Assembly (NCBI GenBank): GCA_036365145.1
Contig: JAEOAD010000034.1
Location: forward strand, 16,335,501 to 16,399,500
Direction of reading: 5' to 3'
Source: Orientallactaga sibirica
Lineage: Eukaryota; Chordata; Mammalia; Rodentia; Dipodidae
Length of the DNA stretch: 64,000 nt
Shown: positions 23,775 to 36,289 of the stretch, piece after piece
How positions within the stretch are numbered: the first letter of the stretch is position 1
How the letters are laid out: every line of letters begins with the position of its first letter
The notes under the pieces: generated by a model
Database searches by the model: none
What the model was told of the DNA's origin: nothing
Seen by the model: the letters and a program-made list of their open reading frames with translations, nothing else
Translations under genes and position numbers: made by a program

Positions 23775-24069
23775 ACAAGCTAGGCCCTGCAAGTGATATA
23801 AAATCTGGTATTAGATGCAGAGTTCACAATCTCTATCCAATCCATGCTACAGTGGCAAAATTAAGTGGTTATGACAAAGACCGTATGGACCACAATGCCT
23901 GTGTTTACTGTTCTGTCCTTCCAGAAAAGAAGTTTGCCAGCTTGTAGTTTAGAATAACAGAAGGGCTATTAGATGATAATTAAGTATAAGAAAGTAAGAG
24001 TGAAGAAGATATTGTTTATAACTCTGTAAAAATGCTATTAACTAACAGAAAATCCATGTGTCAACTTTG

Positions 24070-24240
24070 TAGTAAGCATTTTACTAATAATTTTTTAAAT
24101 CATGTTTAATGTGCTAATCAGAGCAATTATATAATTATTGTTGTACTTAATTTATAAACTCAAAGGTAGTTTACCTAAGCTGCACACCAATTAGAATATT
24201 AGAATTCAAATTCAACTCTGTCTCCAAATCTTGGGGCTTC
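24070..24240 (-). repeat. MIR SINE
   Basis: 'catgtttaatgtgctaatca', 'ttataaactcaaaggtagtt' and 'ttagaattcaaattcaactc' follow the antisense MIR order. Very diverged. Confidence 0.45.
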
Positions 24241-24282
24241 ATTCTTCTGGGTCAAGAAGGATGAATAGGTAAGTTGTCTAGT

Positions 24283-24289
<7 letters not shown>

Positions 24290-24320
<31 letters not shown>
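24290..24320. repeat. 31-bp uninterrupted A-tract
   Basis: Thirty-one consecutive A's with no SINE or L1 body recognised directly upstream. Confidence 0.95.
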
Positions 24321-24322
<2 letters not shown>

Positions 24323-25877
24323 TTGAGAGAGAGAAAATAGCTCCAGTAAATGTGCCAAAGCATTTCACTTTTTTCATTTGGAGGAGCATTAAGAAGCAGG
24401 AGGAGGCTGGACTGGAAGGGAGCATGAGGCTAGGTTATGGAAAGAAGACTTGACTGCCAGAAGAAAGTTTGTCCTTACAATTTCTCTAGCCAGGAATATT
24501 TGGTGTAGATAATCTTTTCAGCTATGATGGACAATGTTAAACCATGGGATGGGAGTTTCTCTCACTTATACTTGTGACACCACTGATGACAAGTTACAGG
24601 ATAGGCATTCCTCACTCACTGTTCAGATCTTTCACTGGAGCTTAGAGTGTCTGGTCCTATTTAGATTGCTCTTCTGACACAGTTGCTTCCCTCTGATATT
24701 TATTTAAATAAATTAAAACAGCCAAAATATCAGCCTATAGGGGTTACTATGGAGCTAGATGCCTGGCTCATTTTAGAAGAACCAGAAAATGTTAAGTTAT
24801 TCGAAAGTAGGCTTAAAATGCTTTGGGACACTAACATTAAGAGCAATGCAAAGTGTTTTAGAATGCCTCAGTGCTGGGCTTCTGTGCTCCAACTGGTACC
24901 ATGAAACCTGACCAGTCTGTATCCTGCCTGGCACCTGGAAAAGGAGACTGAGACCCCATAAGGTTATGGTCTTCTCTGGGCCACAAATGTGGTAGACTGG
25001 CTTGTGCCAGTAAGCCTGTGTAGATAGGTCAGATGGAGAGTTGCACCAGTTAAGTGGCTTCAATATGGCTATGAACTATTTGTACAGATAAAAGATTCTA
25101 AGAACTGGAGTGTGCAAAGAGGATTCTGTTTTATATTTTTTTTTTGGTAAAACATATTTAGTAAAAGGACTAGCCATTTCCACAGTAGTTCAAGTATTTA
25201 GAGCTCCAAGGAAAGGCAGATATCAATACATAATAGGAAACCACTTTCTGTGACTCAGAAATGACAGTGGAAGGATCTGAGTCAGTGGCTCCGACAGCTT
25301 TCCCATCATCTTTTTTCTTCCCCAGGAAAATTTTATGACTAAAGAGAATGAGCATGTACCCATAAGAATTTAAGGAAGTAGATCTCAAAAGAGATTCTAA
25401 AGTACAAAATGCTTTTGAATCTTTGGTTTGATATTTAAATTCCACACAAACTTTAGGTTAAATTCAGCAATTTGTACATTTTCATTTAATATAGACTTTA
25501 GAATATTTCTTATCCCATAAAATTGATTTTGGCACACTTTAGAGTTATAGACATTCTCACCTGAGGAGCAGCAACTGATACGAAACAACATCTCGGAGTT
25601 GAAATAGGTTCTTGGGATCACCCTTTCTGATTACCATCCACTGCAGATATTAAGTGTAGGGTAATTTAAGGCCATCTGATGTCCCTTCTGATTTTGAGAA
25701 TCTGTTGTATTAGACATTACCAAATCCTTACACCAATATATTCTTAATGGGCTATTGCCTTTACCTTATTGTAGTAATTACAATATTGCATGCTATAAAT
25801 ATTTAAATATATTGTATATATATTATATATATTCACATATTTCATAATGCTTTGTAAGAAAGATGAAACTGTAGGTT
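24321..25877. other. Unassigned intergenic sequence (1.5 kb)
   Basis: No recognised repeat or exon. An AT-rich palindromic patch of TATA-like words lies at 25795-25845. Confidence 0.4.
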
Positions 25878-26105
25878 ATAAACTTTGGAGTCAAGAGGAC
25901 ATAGTTTCAAGTTATAGATCTACATCATTGGTTCCTTTTGTAATTGTAGATATATATCTTAACCCTGCTTTGCCTCAATTTCTTTACTGTAAAATGGGAA
26001 TAAAAATTTGCTTCTCTCAGAGTTTTTAAAAGTGATACCAGATACAAAGCATGTAAATCTCTTGTTACAATGGCAGGAACATACAACAAAATTGTAGCTG
26101 TATTT
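25878..26105 (+). repeat. MIR SINE
   Basis: 'tttgcctcaatttctttact', 'gtaaaatgggaataaaaatt' and 'gataccagatacaaagcatg' are clear MIR core and 3' landmarks in sense. Confidence 0.75.
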
Positions 26106-26479
26106 TGGTGCATATGTATGTGTGTGTCCATGTGCATGTATTCATACATATTTGCTTATGTGCATGTGTAATTCAAGTGGTGACTTGTTCAAAACAATAA
26201 GATTAATGACAATATGTGGACTTGAACAGAGTTGAGTCGTGAGTTGGGAGTAGTTTATGGGTTTTAAAACTAAAATGTATACTGAATGAACAATCTACTT
26301 AAAAAATATCTTTTATTTCTTTTCTCCAGGAAGCTTTTGACATATGAGACATTCTGGAACTCTACTTTGTAAAACTGAGAGTCTCAAATTCTTTTTTTTT
26401 TTTAAATCAGTTTATTTGATCAATAAAGATATCAATGCCTGTCACACATAGAATACAAACAAACTTTTCTTTTTTGCTT
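26106..26479. other. Unassigned, with a GT/ATGC-rich patch and a T-tract
   Basis: A CATGTATGTGTG-type patch (26109-26170) and a T-tract (26391-26404). Nothing else recognised. Confidence 0.4.
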
Positions 26480-26620
26480 TACTGTTTTGTTTTATTCAAG
26501 CCCAGGCTGACCTGAAACTCACTTCTTCAGCCCCAGACTAGTTTCAAACTCACACTGATCATCCTATCTCAGCCTCCAGATGGCTGGGACAAAAGGCATG
26601 TACCATTATGCCCAGCACAA
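26480..26620 (-). repeat. Old B1 SINE
   Basis: 'aagcccaggctgacctgaaa', 'tcaaactcacactgatcatc', 'tcagcctccagatggctggg' and 'aggcatgtaccattatgccc' spell an antisense B1 with a small internal duplication. More diverged than the B1s at 41 kb. Confidence 0.8.
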
Positions 26621-28059
26621 ACAAAAAGCACTTCTTAAAAGCACTCTTTTTAAGTCTTCTGGATTTTCATACATGTGCAACATGTATATATATGTATATA
26701 TGCAACAAATGGCCACATCTTTGCACACAAGTCAGCTTTACAGAATGGGAGAGAAATGGGGAGAGAACATTTCCACCAGTATTACTCTCTTTCCATAGAA
26801 AAAGAGGTCCATGTTACTTCTTTTCATTGATAATAAGGAATTGGGCATTTGGTAAGTCCTCTGAACTCACACTTAGCAGTCTGAGTTTGTTTAAAGTTTG
26901 TTCATGGAAGTATCTGTTCCATGTCTCTATGAGAAAACTGTAGATTTAGGATACATTTATCTATATGTCATCTGTCTTCCTGTCTCTCTATTTTCCCCTG
27001 GGAGGCAGATGATGCCCAGAATGTAGTAACTTTCATAATTCTTTGAGGCCATGGGAACTTCACTGAGCTTGCATTCTCACTCCTTAGTGAACTAATAACA
27101 CTCCTTAGTGAAAAAGATCTCTGGGCAGCTCATAGCATGTACTAAGCCATCAAAACACTGGAAACAATCTTTGATGCACACAAACCTGGTGAACTATATT
27201 AATAACAGCTAAGATACATATGTTGGATGTACATACATATTGTACAGCAAATTCTTCCGAATTGAAATATTCCCTCTTAAAGGGAGGAGGAGGCTCAGCA
27301 GACTCAGGAGGTCAACTCTGAAAGAGCTGAATCTCAAAAGGTTTCCAGATTCTTCTTTAAGGTTAAATTAAGGGTAAACAACAGCTTGGTCAGCCTGCAA
27401 GACCTGCAGTAAGCTTCAGAGATGCAGCTTTCAAGAGTTATCACATATGCTGGGGTGGGCTTTTAGGTGAGGAGGCTTCCTGTGAATCAGGCATGCTTTC
27501 ATAACAAACCCTCACCTTCTGCTGTAAATAACTCCAATAAACTCACACTGGTTCACCAAAATTGGTTTTGGTGCAATTATACTTTGGGTCTGTCCTCGGT
27601 GCCCTGTGTGGAGTAAATAGATGTGTGTTTGCACCTCCCTAGGGAATAAAGTTTCACATGACAATACAGAGTCTAACTTTGTTTTTCATTTTAAATCTTT
27701 CTCTGTCTTTGTTTCCTACTGAAACCAAGTAGTCAACTTTTCTGTGCCTTGCTCTGGCAGCTTTGGGATTTAGAGACTTTCAAAGTATTTACATACTGTA
27801 GATCTTTGATACATGAATGCTCATTACTTGAGTTCAGATAGTTATGTTTGTACAATTGTCTTCATTATACAAAAATATTCAATAAAAATATTATTGTAAA
27901 ATTAGTCTCTGCCAAAGTGTCTACCTCATTTCTTCCTTTCTTGTCAAAATAATTTTTTTCTGTTGTTGTTTAGGTTGTCACCAATTTTATAAAATATTTT
28001 GAGCACTCACATTGTAATGAGATTACAGAATGAAATTATAGTCCTGTGAAAGCTACACA
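26621..28059. other. Unassigned; possible LTR end near 27.5 kb
   Basis: The part around 27515-27615 has 'ctccaataaactcacactgg' and then a GT-rich segment ending 'cctgtgtggagt', which looks like a polyadenylation region of a retroviral-type LTR. I could not find a matching start or a duplication, so this stays a suggestion. Confidence 0.3.
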
Positions 28060-28619
28060 ATATTGTTGTGGGAATTTGAGAGTGATAAGGGCTCTTGGTC
28101 AAGATGGGCAAGTGGCTGAGGCTCTTGAGTTTGAGTTTGTGTCACAGTCCAAAGATGAACTAAAGAATAGGGACAAGGAGGTGAAGCAGAACAGACAAGA
28201 GTTAACTTTATTAGAGAAAATGAGAAAAATGCTCATGAGAGTGGGACAGCTTCTCATATAAAAGAGAAAAGGGGTTGCCAGATTAAAGCTTGGAGCTGGG
28301 GAAAAGCCCAAAATGTCAGGGCAAGCATGCTTATAATTTCTATCCTGCATCCAAAGAAGAAAAAGAAAGAAAAAAATAAGGAAAAGTTAGGTCTTTTGAG
28401 TTAGAACTTAGAGAAGCAGACAGACTCAAGCCTCGAGTGTCTGTGAAAAAGTGCACCAAGAGAGGGGTTTCTGTAGGTTTTAAGTAAATTAGCTCATTAA
28501 GGGCATAACTCCTCCTCCTACCTCTTTTGTATGTCTGCAGATGAGGGATGATCTCTTGAGTAGGTGAGTGATTGACATGTTCCCAAGACTATAAGATCCT
28601 GGCCAGGAGGAAGGGTCTC
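28060..28619. other. Unassigned; possible antisense LTR
   Basis: 'acaagagttaactttattag' carries a reversed AATAAA-like signal within a purine-rich 250-bp block. It may be a degenerate minus-strand LTR, but no termini are visible. No coding content beyond chance 71- and 83-codon frames. Confidence 0.3.
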
Positions 28620-29161
28620 TTCCCTTTCTTTTCTTTCTTTCTTTTTTTTATAGTAATCTTTCAATTTTAAAAACAAATTATTTATTTTTTATTAGTTATG
28701 TATATAACATGAATACATTCATGTTGGTGCCATCATTAGCCTCCTCTCTGTCCTCCCCACTCTGAAGGGACCCTCCTCGTTGGGGAATGTGGGTCATGCA
28801 TTGTGGGGGTAGCCAGCTGTTATAGGGAAGAGGCAATGTCTCTGTGCATAATGACCCAACTTGTGGCTCTAACAACCTTTCTGCCCCCTCTTCCGTGAAG
28901 TTCCCTGAGACATGTTGGGGTCGTTTTAGGTCTACCTCAGTGATGAGGTCTTAGGAGCCTCTGTGTCTCTGGATATCTGGTTTGGAAGGAGTTGAGTGTC
29001 CTCTGTGTCTATCTCCTTCCCCCCTTGTATTGGTATCAGGTTCACAGAGAAAGCTGCACTCTTGCTCATTTCCCCGATAACTCTATGGTTTCAGTTGGGG
29101 CTCTACTGAGGTGCAATAGGCTGATCCTCTCCTCAGGTTTGGGGTCCATCTTTCCCTTTCT
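28620..29161 (-). mobile_element. 5'-truncated L1 (3' UTR only) with target duplication
   Basis: The segment from 28670 on matches, with about the same landmarks, the L1 3' UTR at 48.1-48.6 kb: 'gtgcataatgacccaacttg', 'ggagcctctgtg', 'caggctgatcctc'-type words. The tail is T-rich at the left, so the element reads on the minus strand. The 10-bp word ttccctttct stands at 28620-28629 and 29152-29161, bracketing a 522-bp insert. Confidence 0.85.
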
Positions 29162-29984
29162 AACGTCATCAGGTAAGCAGGTGTTTGGGTCCTTTCTTTA
29201 ATGGCTTATAAGCCTAATATCTGCCTAGCAACAACACTCTCCCATTAAGAGAAAAAGCCTGAAATCATTTAGTAGATGGGTGATGACTTAATGTAAATTC
29301 CTTAGACTGAAGTAAAACATAGAGGAGTTCTGGGACTGCATCTTCTGCAATCTCTACTTTAGTCTTATAAAGAAGGCCAGTATTTATGCACCTTTGGGCC
29401 CCTTTTACTGACTACCTTGCTCATAATCTCTATAGAGAGGTTGATGAAAGTGATGCTGGCTTTCCCTGGAATCACATTGGAAGCCACTGGCGAAGGAGAA
29501 TCTGCCTGAGTTAGGCCAATTAACAATTGAAAAAGAGAAAATCAACATGGAAGATGATTAGAAACTTCAAAGGAGAAATATTTGAATATCAAAGGATTAA
29601 GAGAAGCCTCAGGGAAAAATGATGAATCTCTCAAATATTTTTACAAAAATTACCTTTCCTCCTAATCATGATATGAAAGTTAAATGCAAAGTGAAGAATT
29701 TCATTCCATTTGATCATACAATTTTGTCAGAAAAATTACTGTTAAAAAATCAAGACCTGACTCATTTTCTCATCATTTTATGAATTAGCATGCAGTCAAA
29801 ATTATCAAATAAATTCTGACTATATAAGCAAAAATAAACTTATATTCATGCATTTTGGTTTCATTTGCCAAACTGAATTTCTTGCATGTTTTTCCTAGGA
29901 ATTATATTCCTACTAGGAGTAGATTCCCTTTTAAGTGTATTTGATTAGGCGAAGCATGTTGCCTTGTAATTAAGGTAGTTAAGA
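29162..29984. other. Unassigned intergenic sequence
   Basis: AT-rich, with no recognised repeat or exon. Confidence 0.4.
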
Positions 29985-30115
29985 ATCAGGTGCAGAATTT
30001 GGATGGAGGATCCTGGATCTTGCATTCAAATACTGATTCTCATCATGTTACAAGAGAAAGCTGTTAACTTCCTTATGCCAAAGTATCTTCATCTCGAAGA
30101 TGGAATACCTGACAG
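29985..30115 (+). repeat. MIR-like fragment
   Basis: 'tgcattcaaatactgattct' then 'ttaacttccttatgccaaag' and 'atcttcatctcgaagatgga' fit the MIR 5' and core regions. Confidence 0.45.
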
Positions 30116-30520
30116 TCCTGTTTGAGCCAAGGATGGAAGCAAGGCTGAAGATACTGCATCCATACCCATCAGATCGTCCTTTCATTTGTTTTAGTCCATG
30201 GCTGTGTGTTCCAGGCTTTATAAATGGAGATGCTGGATTTCATTTTATTTCTCTCATTCACTAAGATCACGTTTCCATCTTCCTCTTCCTCTCCTGTGTT
30301 ATGTCTGTTTTCCTCAGGTCAATTATCAAGTGTTTTAGGACTTCCCTGACCATTTCTTGAGTCACAGAAGAGTAATGCTTATAAAAATCACTGTGTGGTT
30401 TTAGGATTTCTCTGGTTAAATCCTTCTTTGACTTCTCATGTCTGCTTTAGTGATACATGTCCCTTTTAACTAAGAGAAAATGCACACACATACACACACA
30501 CACGCATGTGCACACGTCTC
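30116..30520. other. Unassigned; short CA repeat at the right end
   Basis: A CACA-rich patch at 30482-30515. Otherwise not recognised. Confidence 0.4.
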
Positions 30521-30640
30521 TCTTTTTTTTTTAGAGACACAGAGAGAGATAGAGAGAGAGGGAGAGGGAGATGGATACAGATGGGCGTGCCAGCAGTCTC
30601 TCAGCTGCTGCGAATGAAATCCAGATGTATGAACATTTCT
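30521..30640 (-). repeat. Dip-type SINE, truncated
   Basis: A-tail complement and GA-rich tract (30521-30570), then 'gggcgtgccagcagtctctc' and 'gctgctgcgaatgaaatcca'. The tRNA head is missing, so only the 3' half (in sense) is present. Confidence 0.75.
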
Positions 30641-31054
30641 GTTTTCTCAGTTACCATGTATTCTGGAGTAGAAATTTTGTATTTATTGAAATCTTTGTAA
30701 TTTTTGCAGCAGAATATTCTATGGTTAGTGGTATCTATAAAATTGAACTGCCAAACTTGCAAAAGGCTGTGCTATTTTCTTTCTTGACCTACAATGAAAG
30801 GTCATCTTAAAATATTAAGTTAGGCCTCATTGTAGGGTTCCATCAGTGATAAACATTACAGTGGGATAACTCTTAGAACAAAACTGAATGCTTTCTGCTC
30901 TACTTGTACAGCATCAACTAAGGTTTCTTGGGTGACTAACATTTGGGGTTATATCCTTTTGGTTGTGAATTATAATCATCTTTGGTCCCCATATTGACCT
31001 ATCAGTGGCATGCTCTCTTGTGCATTATCATCTGATGGACAATACATCAAAATA
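30641..31054. other. Unassigned intergenic sequence
   Basis: No recognised repeat or exon. Confidence 0.4.
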
Positions 31055-31175
31055 CACTGTCATATATTATCTAATTTAATCCATGTACGTTAAATCTAAT
31101 TAAATTAAATATGAGACAAGTACTATGAACCCTGTCATATAGTTGAGGTCATCATCAAGCCCAAGAGGATTAGAA
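31055..31175 (-). repeat. MIR-like fragment
   Basis: 'atattatctaatttaatcca' then 'gagacaagtactatgaaccc' resembles the antisense MIR 3' half ('ttatctcatttaatcctcac'). Confidence 0.4.
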
Positions 31176-31492
31176 GGCATCCTGGCAGTTTCCTTGGTGG
31201 TATGGCTCACAAATTCAAGTGCCTCTCAGTCTCTATGGCTTCAAAACCTGCCTATTGAGCACCACACTGCCTAAGTGCCTGAGTCATATTTATTCCATTA
31301 GATACCTACTGTCAACAATTTGGTGTTATGAGTATCACTTAGGTCATCAACCATTTTTGGTCTACATTTATGTGTCTTGTGGGTAGAGATAGGTGATTAT
31401 CAAGGTACTTTGCAGGTTTTATAAAGGTCTGTCCACATGCAGGACAGTTTATGTAAAGAGTCAGAATGGCAACACCATGGACAGGATAATGT

Positions 31493-31645
31493 ATGAGCTG
31501 AAGCTTTGGAACCTAGTCCTGTGGGCCTTATTAGCAGGGTGGCCCTGGGCAATTACTTATCCACCTCTTGCTTCTGTTTACTAATCTGTCAAATGTGAAA
31601 TAATATTTCCTACTTTGAAAGATTATCTTAATGAGTTGATATTGA
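31493..31645 (+). repeat. MIR SINE
   Basis: 'ccctgggcaattacttatcc', 'cttgcttctgtttactaatc', 'gtcaaatgtgaaataatatt' match MIR in sense. Confidence 0.65.
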
Positions 31646-32406
31646 AGTTCTTAGGATGGTTTTTAGACATATTGTGCTAAAAACTGTATGTTTGTTCCAT
31701 TATCCAATAGAATGCTTCTCTTGGAAAAGTCCAATACACACTGATTTTCTGATATTGTTGTCCTGATCTGGGATCTCCTCCTTAGTTCATGCAGAAAGGG
31801 GAATATTTGGAATTTCTGGGCCATTACTGAATTTTTCTGTTTCCTAATAGTCTATCACTTTGTAGCTTTCCTGTTTCTAGAGGTAATTCTTTGGATATTA
31901 CAGGCTTTCTGTACATTGATGAGAACATATTTAAAATGAAATTTTTGTTATATTATATTTTCCAGAGCCTTTTTGTTGGGCCTTCGTTTTCTTCTGTCAT
32001 ATTAGGAAATTAAAACTAACAAAAAAAGCCCATAAGTAAGAAAAATGTCACCAGAACCAAAACAATAATGACAACAAAATACTCTTAGATCATTTTATTT
32101 CTGGTATTAAAATAATTGCTAATTCTTTCAGTCCTTCAATTTTATTTGTTATTCAGACCTAGGTGACATGCATCTTATTTTAATAGGCTTTTCACTTACA
32201 TGAAATCCAATATTCTTTGTCCTCCCCTTTTCTTGGCTGGTAGGACATTCACAATCATAACTGGTATAACTTTTAAAAATTGGCAAGAGCATAAAGTCTG
32301 CATAATCCAAATTTTCCTGGTCTTGAAATGTCATAGAATGTTAAAATGTCTGATTTCAACCTATTTGGATTTTCCCATTGTAAGTATATTCCTTAATTTC
32401 TTGTTG
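31646..32406. other. Unassigned intergenic sequence
   Basis: AT-rich, with no recognised repeat or exon. Confidence 0.4.
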
Positions 32407-32762
32407 ATGGGTCAAAACAGCCTTCTAAAATCATCTTATGGAAGGAAAAGGGTTTAATTTGGGTTATAATCCAGAGGGTAGAGGTCATCAGGGTGAGAAA
32501 GCATGGTGGGAGCAGGAAGCCAGTGTCATATTGTCATATCAACAGAGAGGAATTAGACTGCAATGAATGCTGGTACTCAGTTAGCCTTCTCCTTTTTACT
32601 ATAGCCCAGGATCCTCAGCCCTGGAAATGGGAACATATTTAGGCTGAGTCTTCCCACCACAATTAATCTAATATAGAAAATCCCTAACAAACATGCCAAG
32701 ATATTTGTTTACAAGGTGATTCTAAATCATGTCAAGTTGTCAACCAGAGATTAACCATCACA
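32407..32762 (-). mobile_element. MaLR-like solo LTR
   Basis: On the minus strand it starts tgtgatggttaatctctgg at 32762, then 'gacaacttgacatgatttag'. On the plus strand the landmarks are 'ggaaggaaaagggtttaatt', 'catggtgggagcaggaagcc', 'ccaggatcctcagccctgga'. It is the best-preserved member of the group also seen at 12.4 and 12.8 kb. Confidence 0.75.
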
Positions 32763-32855
32763 CCAAGTTCATTGTACCTCTTGTACTCTCTCTCAGTGGG
32801 ATAAAATAGAATAAAAAGTATTAGTATGGTGAAGATTGTATTTTGGCATTGCATA

Positions 32856-34748
32856 TTTTCTTTTTTAATTTTTTTCATTTTTTGACAATTTCATATATGT
32901 ATACAATGCATTTTGATCTCCCACTTACTTTTTATCTTTCATCTCCCATTAAAACCTCTTCTTCTTCCCATTAAATCCCCTTCCTACTTCTATGCCTTCT
33001 TTATTTAATTTTGACCCACTGATTTAATTTAGGACCACTTGTGTAATCTTAAGTGTGATGTTATTTACTGGAGAGTATACAATCCTCCAGTGGCTATACC
33101 ACTAAAGGGCATGACTTCCCCTCCCCCTGGCAATCATCAGTTTATACCATCTACTCTGGGGTCTTGAAAATCCTTCCCTCATCTATGTGGAGATATTGAC
33201 AGATTCAAACAGGTACAGGAAATTGTTCCTGCTCTGAGTCAGTGAGAGTCTCAGATTTGCCTTTTCCAGAAGGGAGCATTCCACTCATCCTCCTGACCCC
33301 TCTCCTGGGAATTTCCCTGAGACTTGGGGGTTATAGTTTAGATGCCATGTTTAGGAATGAGCACAAACTAGTTACTTATTCTTGGTAACTCTGTCATTTG
33401 TGAATCTCTGTATTCGTATCTACCCTTTGTTTGAGGTTGAGAGTAGTATCAATCTACGAGATCACAAATTGGTCTTTAGAAGAAAGTTGGACGTACATTC
33501 AACTAGCATAACAAAAGTATTGGGTTTCCTAGGGCATAAGACCTTAGCAAAAAGATTTATGTATAGATTTATAGTACCAGGTATGGTTTTCCTTTGTAGA
33601 ATGAATTACAATCCCAGTCAAAGAGAAATTGCTTACTCCCAAATTCTCCTGCCACTGTTGCACCAGTGGGCACATTTTGCCTTGCAGGTTAATTGTAAAG
33701 TACATGGAGTCCATAGCTGTGTAGGAATGTTAATCTCTTTCTCCTGGAACAGCTTGCATAGTACCTTTTGGCATGAAGAAAGCTAACCAGTAGGTTACTT
33801 GTTTCACCCTAAGTGTTTGGTGTCTTCAGCAATAGAAACTTATCTTCTAGTTTTGGCTGGTAACCAAGAGCAATGGCAATATCAAATATTGTTTATGAGA
33901 CTTCTGTGGATTTACTGACCAAAGTTCATTGGGAGCTATCTAGTTCCTATCACTGGGATTTTCAGCTAATATCCTAAGACTTCTGGAAGCAGCTTTATCC
34001 ACCCACGAATGCAATCTTCATTTAAATACTTTTTTGTTTTTATTTTATATTTTAAGTTGTTTTGCCAAATAGTGGGTTTTTGTATGGACTAGTCACATCT
34101 CTTTAGTTTTGGTTGATTTTCCAACCACTTCCATTCTTTCCTCACCCCCCCATCCCTGCTTAAACCATGCCCTCCATTTTTTATCCCCTCTGCTTTTATG
34201 TCCCATGTGTTCTAATATCCCTCTCAATAATATAACCTGTCCATGTGCCCCTTTTCTATTTTCCTGGCCTCTGAAGACAGTCAAATTATCTCATAATTAT
34301 CTCATACCTACTAATCAAGAAATTACAAGCTAAGATCTGCACACAAGAGAGAACATGTGCTGTTTGTGTTTCTGAATCTTGGTTATTTCAGTCACTATAA
34401 TCCTTTTTAGTCCCTCACCCATCTTCTTACAAATTTCATTTTTATTTACAGCTTAATAAAACTCTCTTGTGAATGTGATCCACATCTTCATTCAATCATC
34501 AGTTGGTGAACATCGAGGCTGGTCCCATTTTCTAGCTATTGTGAATAGAACAGCAATAAGCATGATAAAACAAGTGTCTCTGAAGTAGACTTGACAGTCT
34601 TTAGTGTATGTGCCCAGGAGTGGTATAGCTGGGTCATATAAGTCATCTATTTTTAGCTTGTTGAGAAACTTCCATACTAATTTACATAGTGGCTTGCATT
34701 TTCACTATTAGTCAATAAGGGTCTCCCTTTCCCAACATCCTCAGCAAT

Positions 34749-34796
<48 letters not shown>

Positions 34797-35605
34797 TGTT
34801 TGCCATTCTGACAAGAGTGAGATAAAATCTCTGGGTAGTTTTACTTTTCATTTCCCTGAGGGTTAAGAGTGATGAACACTTTTTCAGAAATTAGCTATTT
34901 GTATTGTTTTTTCTTTTGTGAACTCGCACTTCATTTCCATAGCTTACTTTTTGATTGGGTTGTTCATTTTCTGGGTAGCTAATTTTTTTTTTTTTTTTTT
35001 AGTTCTTTGTCTATTTTACATACTAATTATCTCTTAGATATACCTGACAAAGATTTTTTCCCCATTCTGTAGGCTGCCTCTTTACTTTTTAACCATGTCA
35101 TGTAGTACAAATGCTTTTTAATTTCATGGCATCCTCTTTGTCAATGGTTGACTTTATTTCCTGAGCAACTGGAGTCCTATTCATAAAATCCCTCTCTACG
35201 CCTATATCTTGTAGTGTTCCCCCCTACCATTTGTTTTAGCAGTTTCTTAGTTTTGGTGTCTATCATGAAGGCCTTTGATATCTTTGGGAGTTGGTTTGTT
35301 TGGAGGGTAAGAGATAGGATTTAACTTCATTATTCTATATGTTGATATCCAGTATTCCCAACACCATTTGTTGAAGATGCTATCTCTTCTCCAATATTGA
35401 TTTTTTTTTGCATATTTTTCCAAAATCAGGTGGTTGTGGTTGCATGGGTCAACATCTGTGTCCTCCATTCTGTTACATTGATCTACATTCCTGTAATTGT
35501 GACAGTATGGTGATATTTTATTACTATAGTTCTATAATATAACGTTACATCTTTAAATCAGGTATGGTGATAACTGCAGCAGCATTCTTTTGTTCAGGGT
35601 TGCTT
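32856..35605 (-). mobile_element. Truncated L1: 3' UTR plus C-terminal ORF2 remnant
   Basis: A T-rich left end (32856-32882) is the reversed tail. The 3' UTR spans about 32880-34000 ('gacaatttcatatatgtata', 'ggtctttagaagaaagttgg'). ORF2 remnants follow, read on the minus strand. The clearest is 35247-35468, which encodes an '[11 protein letters not shown]' motif, a standard ORF2 landmark between the reverse transcriptase and the C-terminal domain. It is broken by stops and frameshifts and interrupted by (TTTA)n at 34748-34796 and a T-tract at 34983-35000. The upstream half of ORF2 is missing. The plus-strand 134-codon frame at 33382-33786 is antisense to the UTR and not a gene. Confidence 0.85.
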
Positions 35606-35816
35606 TATTTATAATTTGAGAGAGACAGAGAGAAAGAAGCAGACACAAAGAAAGAATGAGTATGGGTGCTCCAGGGTTTCCAGTCACTGTACATGAACTA
35701 CAGATGCATGTGCCACTTTGTTCATCTGTCTTAAGTGGGTACTGGGGAATCAAACCCAGAGTACCAGATTTTACAAGCAAGTAGCTTTAAATATTGAGCC
35801 ATTCTCTCCACCCCAA
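35606..35816 (-). repeat. Dip-type SINE (short form)
   Basis: GA-rich tract (35620-35660), 'gggtgctccagggtttccag', 'tgggtactggggaatcaaac' and a right end 'gagccattctctccacccca'. Moderately diverged. It abuts the 5' truncation point of the L1. Confidence 0.8.
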
Positions 35817-35826
35817 TGATTATCTT

Positions 35827-35875
35827 AAGAATGTGTATGTGTCTGTCTGTATGTATGTATGCATGCATGCATGCA

Positions 35876-35963
<88 letters not shown>

Positions 35964-36193
35964 AAGGGAGAAAGAGCCAGAGACATAGAGAGAGAATGGG
36001 TGTGCCAGAGCCTTTCAGCTGCTGTGAACAAACTCCAGATGTGCATGCCCCCTTGTGCACATGTGCAACATTGCATGTCTGCATCAATTTTGCATCTGGC
36101 TATACATGGGACCTGGAGATTCAAACAAGCATTCTTAGGCTTTGCAGACAAGCACCTTAACTGCTAAGTCATCTCTCCAGCCCAAGAATATAT
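35827..36193 (-). repeat. Dip-type SINE (long form) with a compound microsatellite tail
   Basis: The body (about 35990-36183) carries the long-form block ('gcacatgtgcaacattgcat'). To its left, in the tail position, four repeat types run in series: GTAT (about 35849-35860), GCAT (35860-35880), AT (35881-35918) and AG (35919-35959). Flanks aagaatgtgt (35827-35836) and aagaatatat (36184-36193) look like a partly decayed target duplication, placing all microsatellites inside the insertion. Confidence 0.85.
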
Positions 36194-36212
36194 TTTATTT
36201 TTTTAAAAAGGA

Positions 36213-36236
36213 CAATTCTCTCTCTGTCTGTCTCTC

Positions 36237-36289
<53 letters not shown>

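Noticed and set aside
33382..33786. 134-codon plus-strand open frame
   Set aside because: Antisense to an L1 3' UTR. The composition follows the UTR and there is no domain.
35731..36167. Several 100-118-codon frames rich in Ser/Leu, Tyr/Ile or Arg/Glu
   Set aside because: Pure translation of the AT and AG microsatellites.
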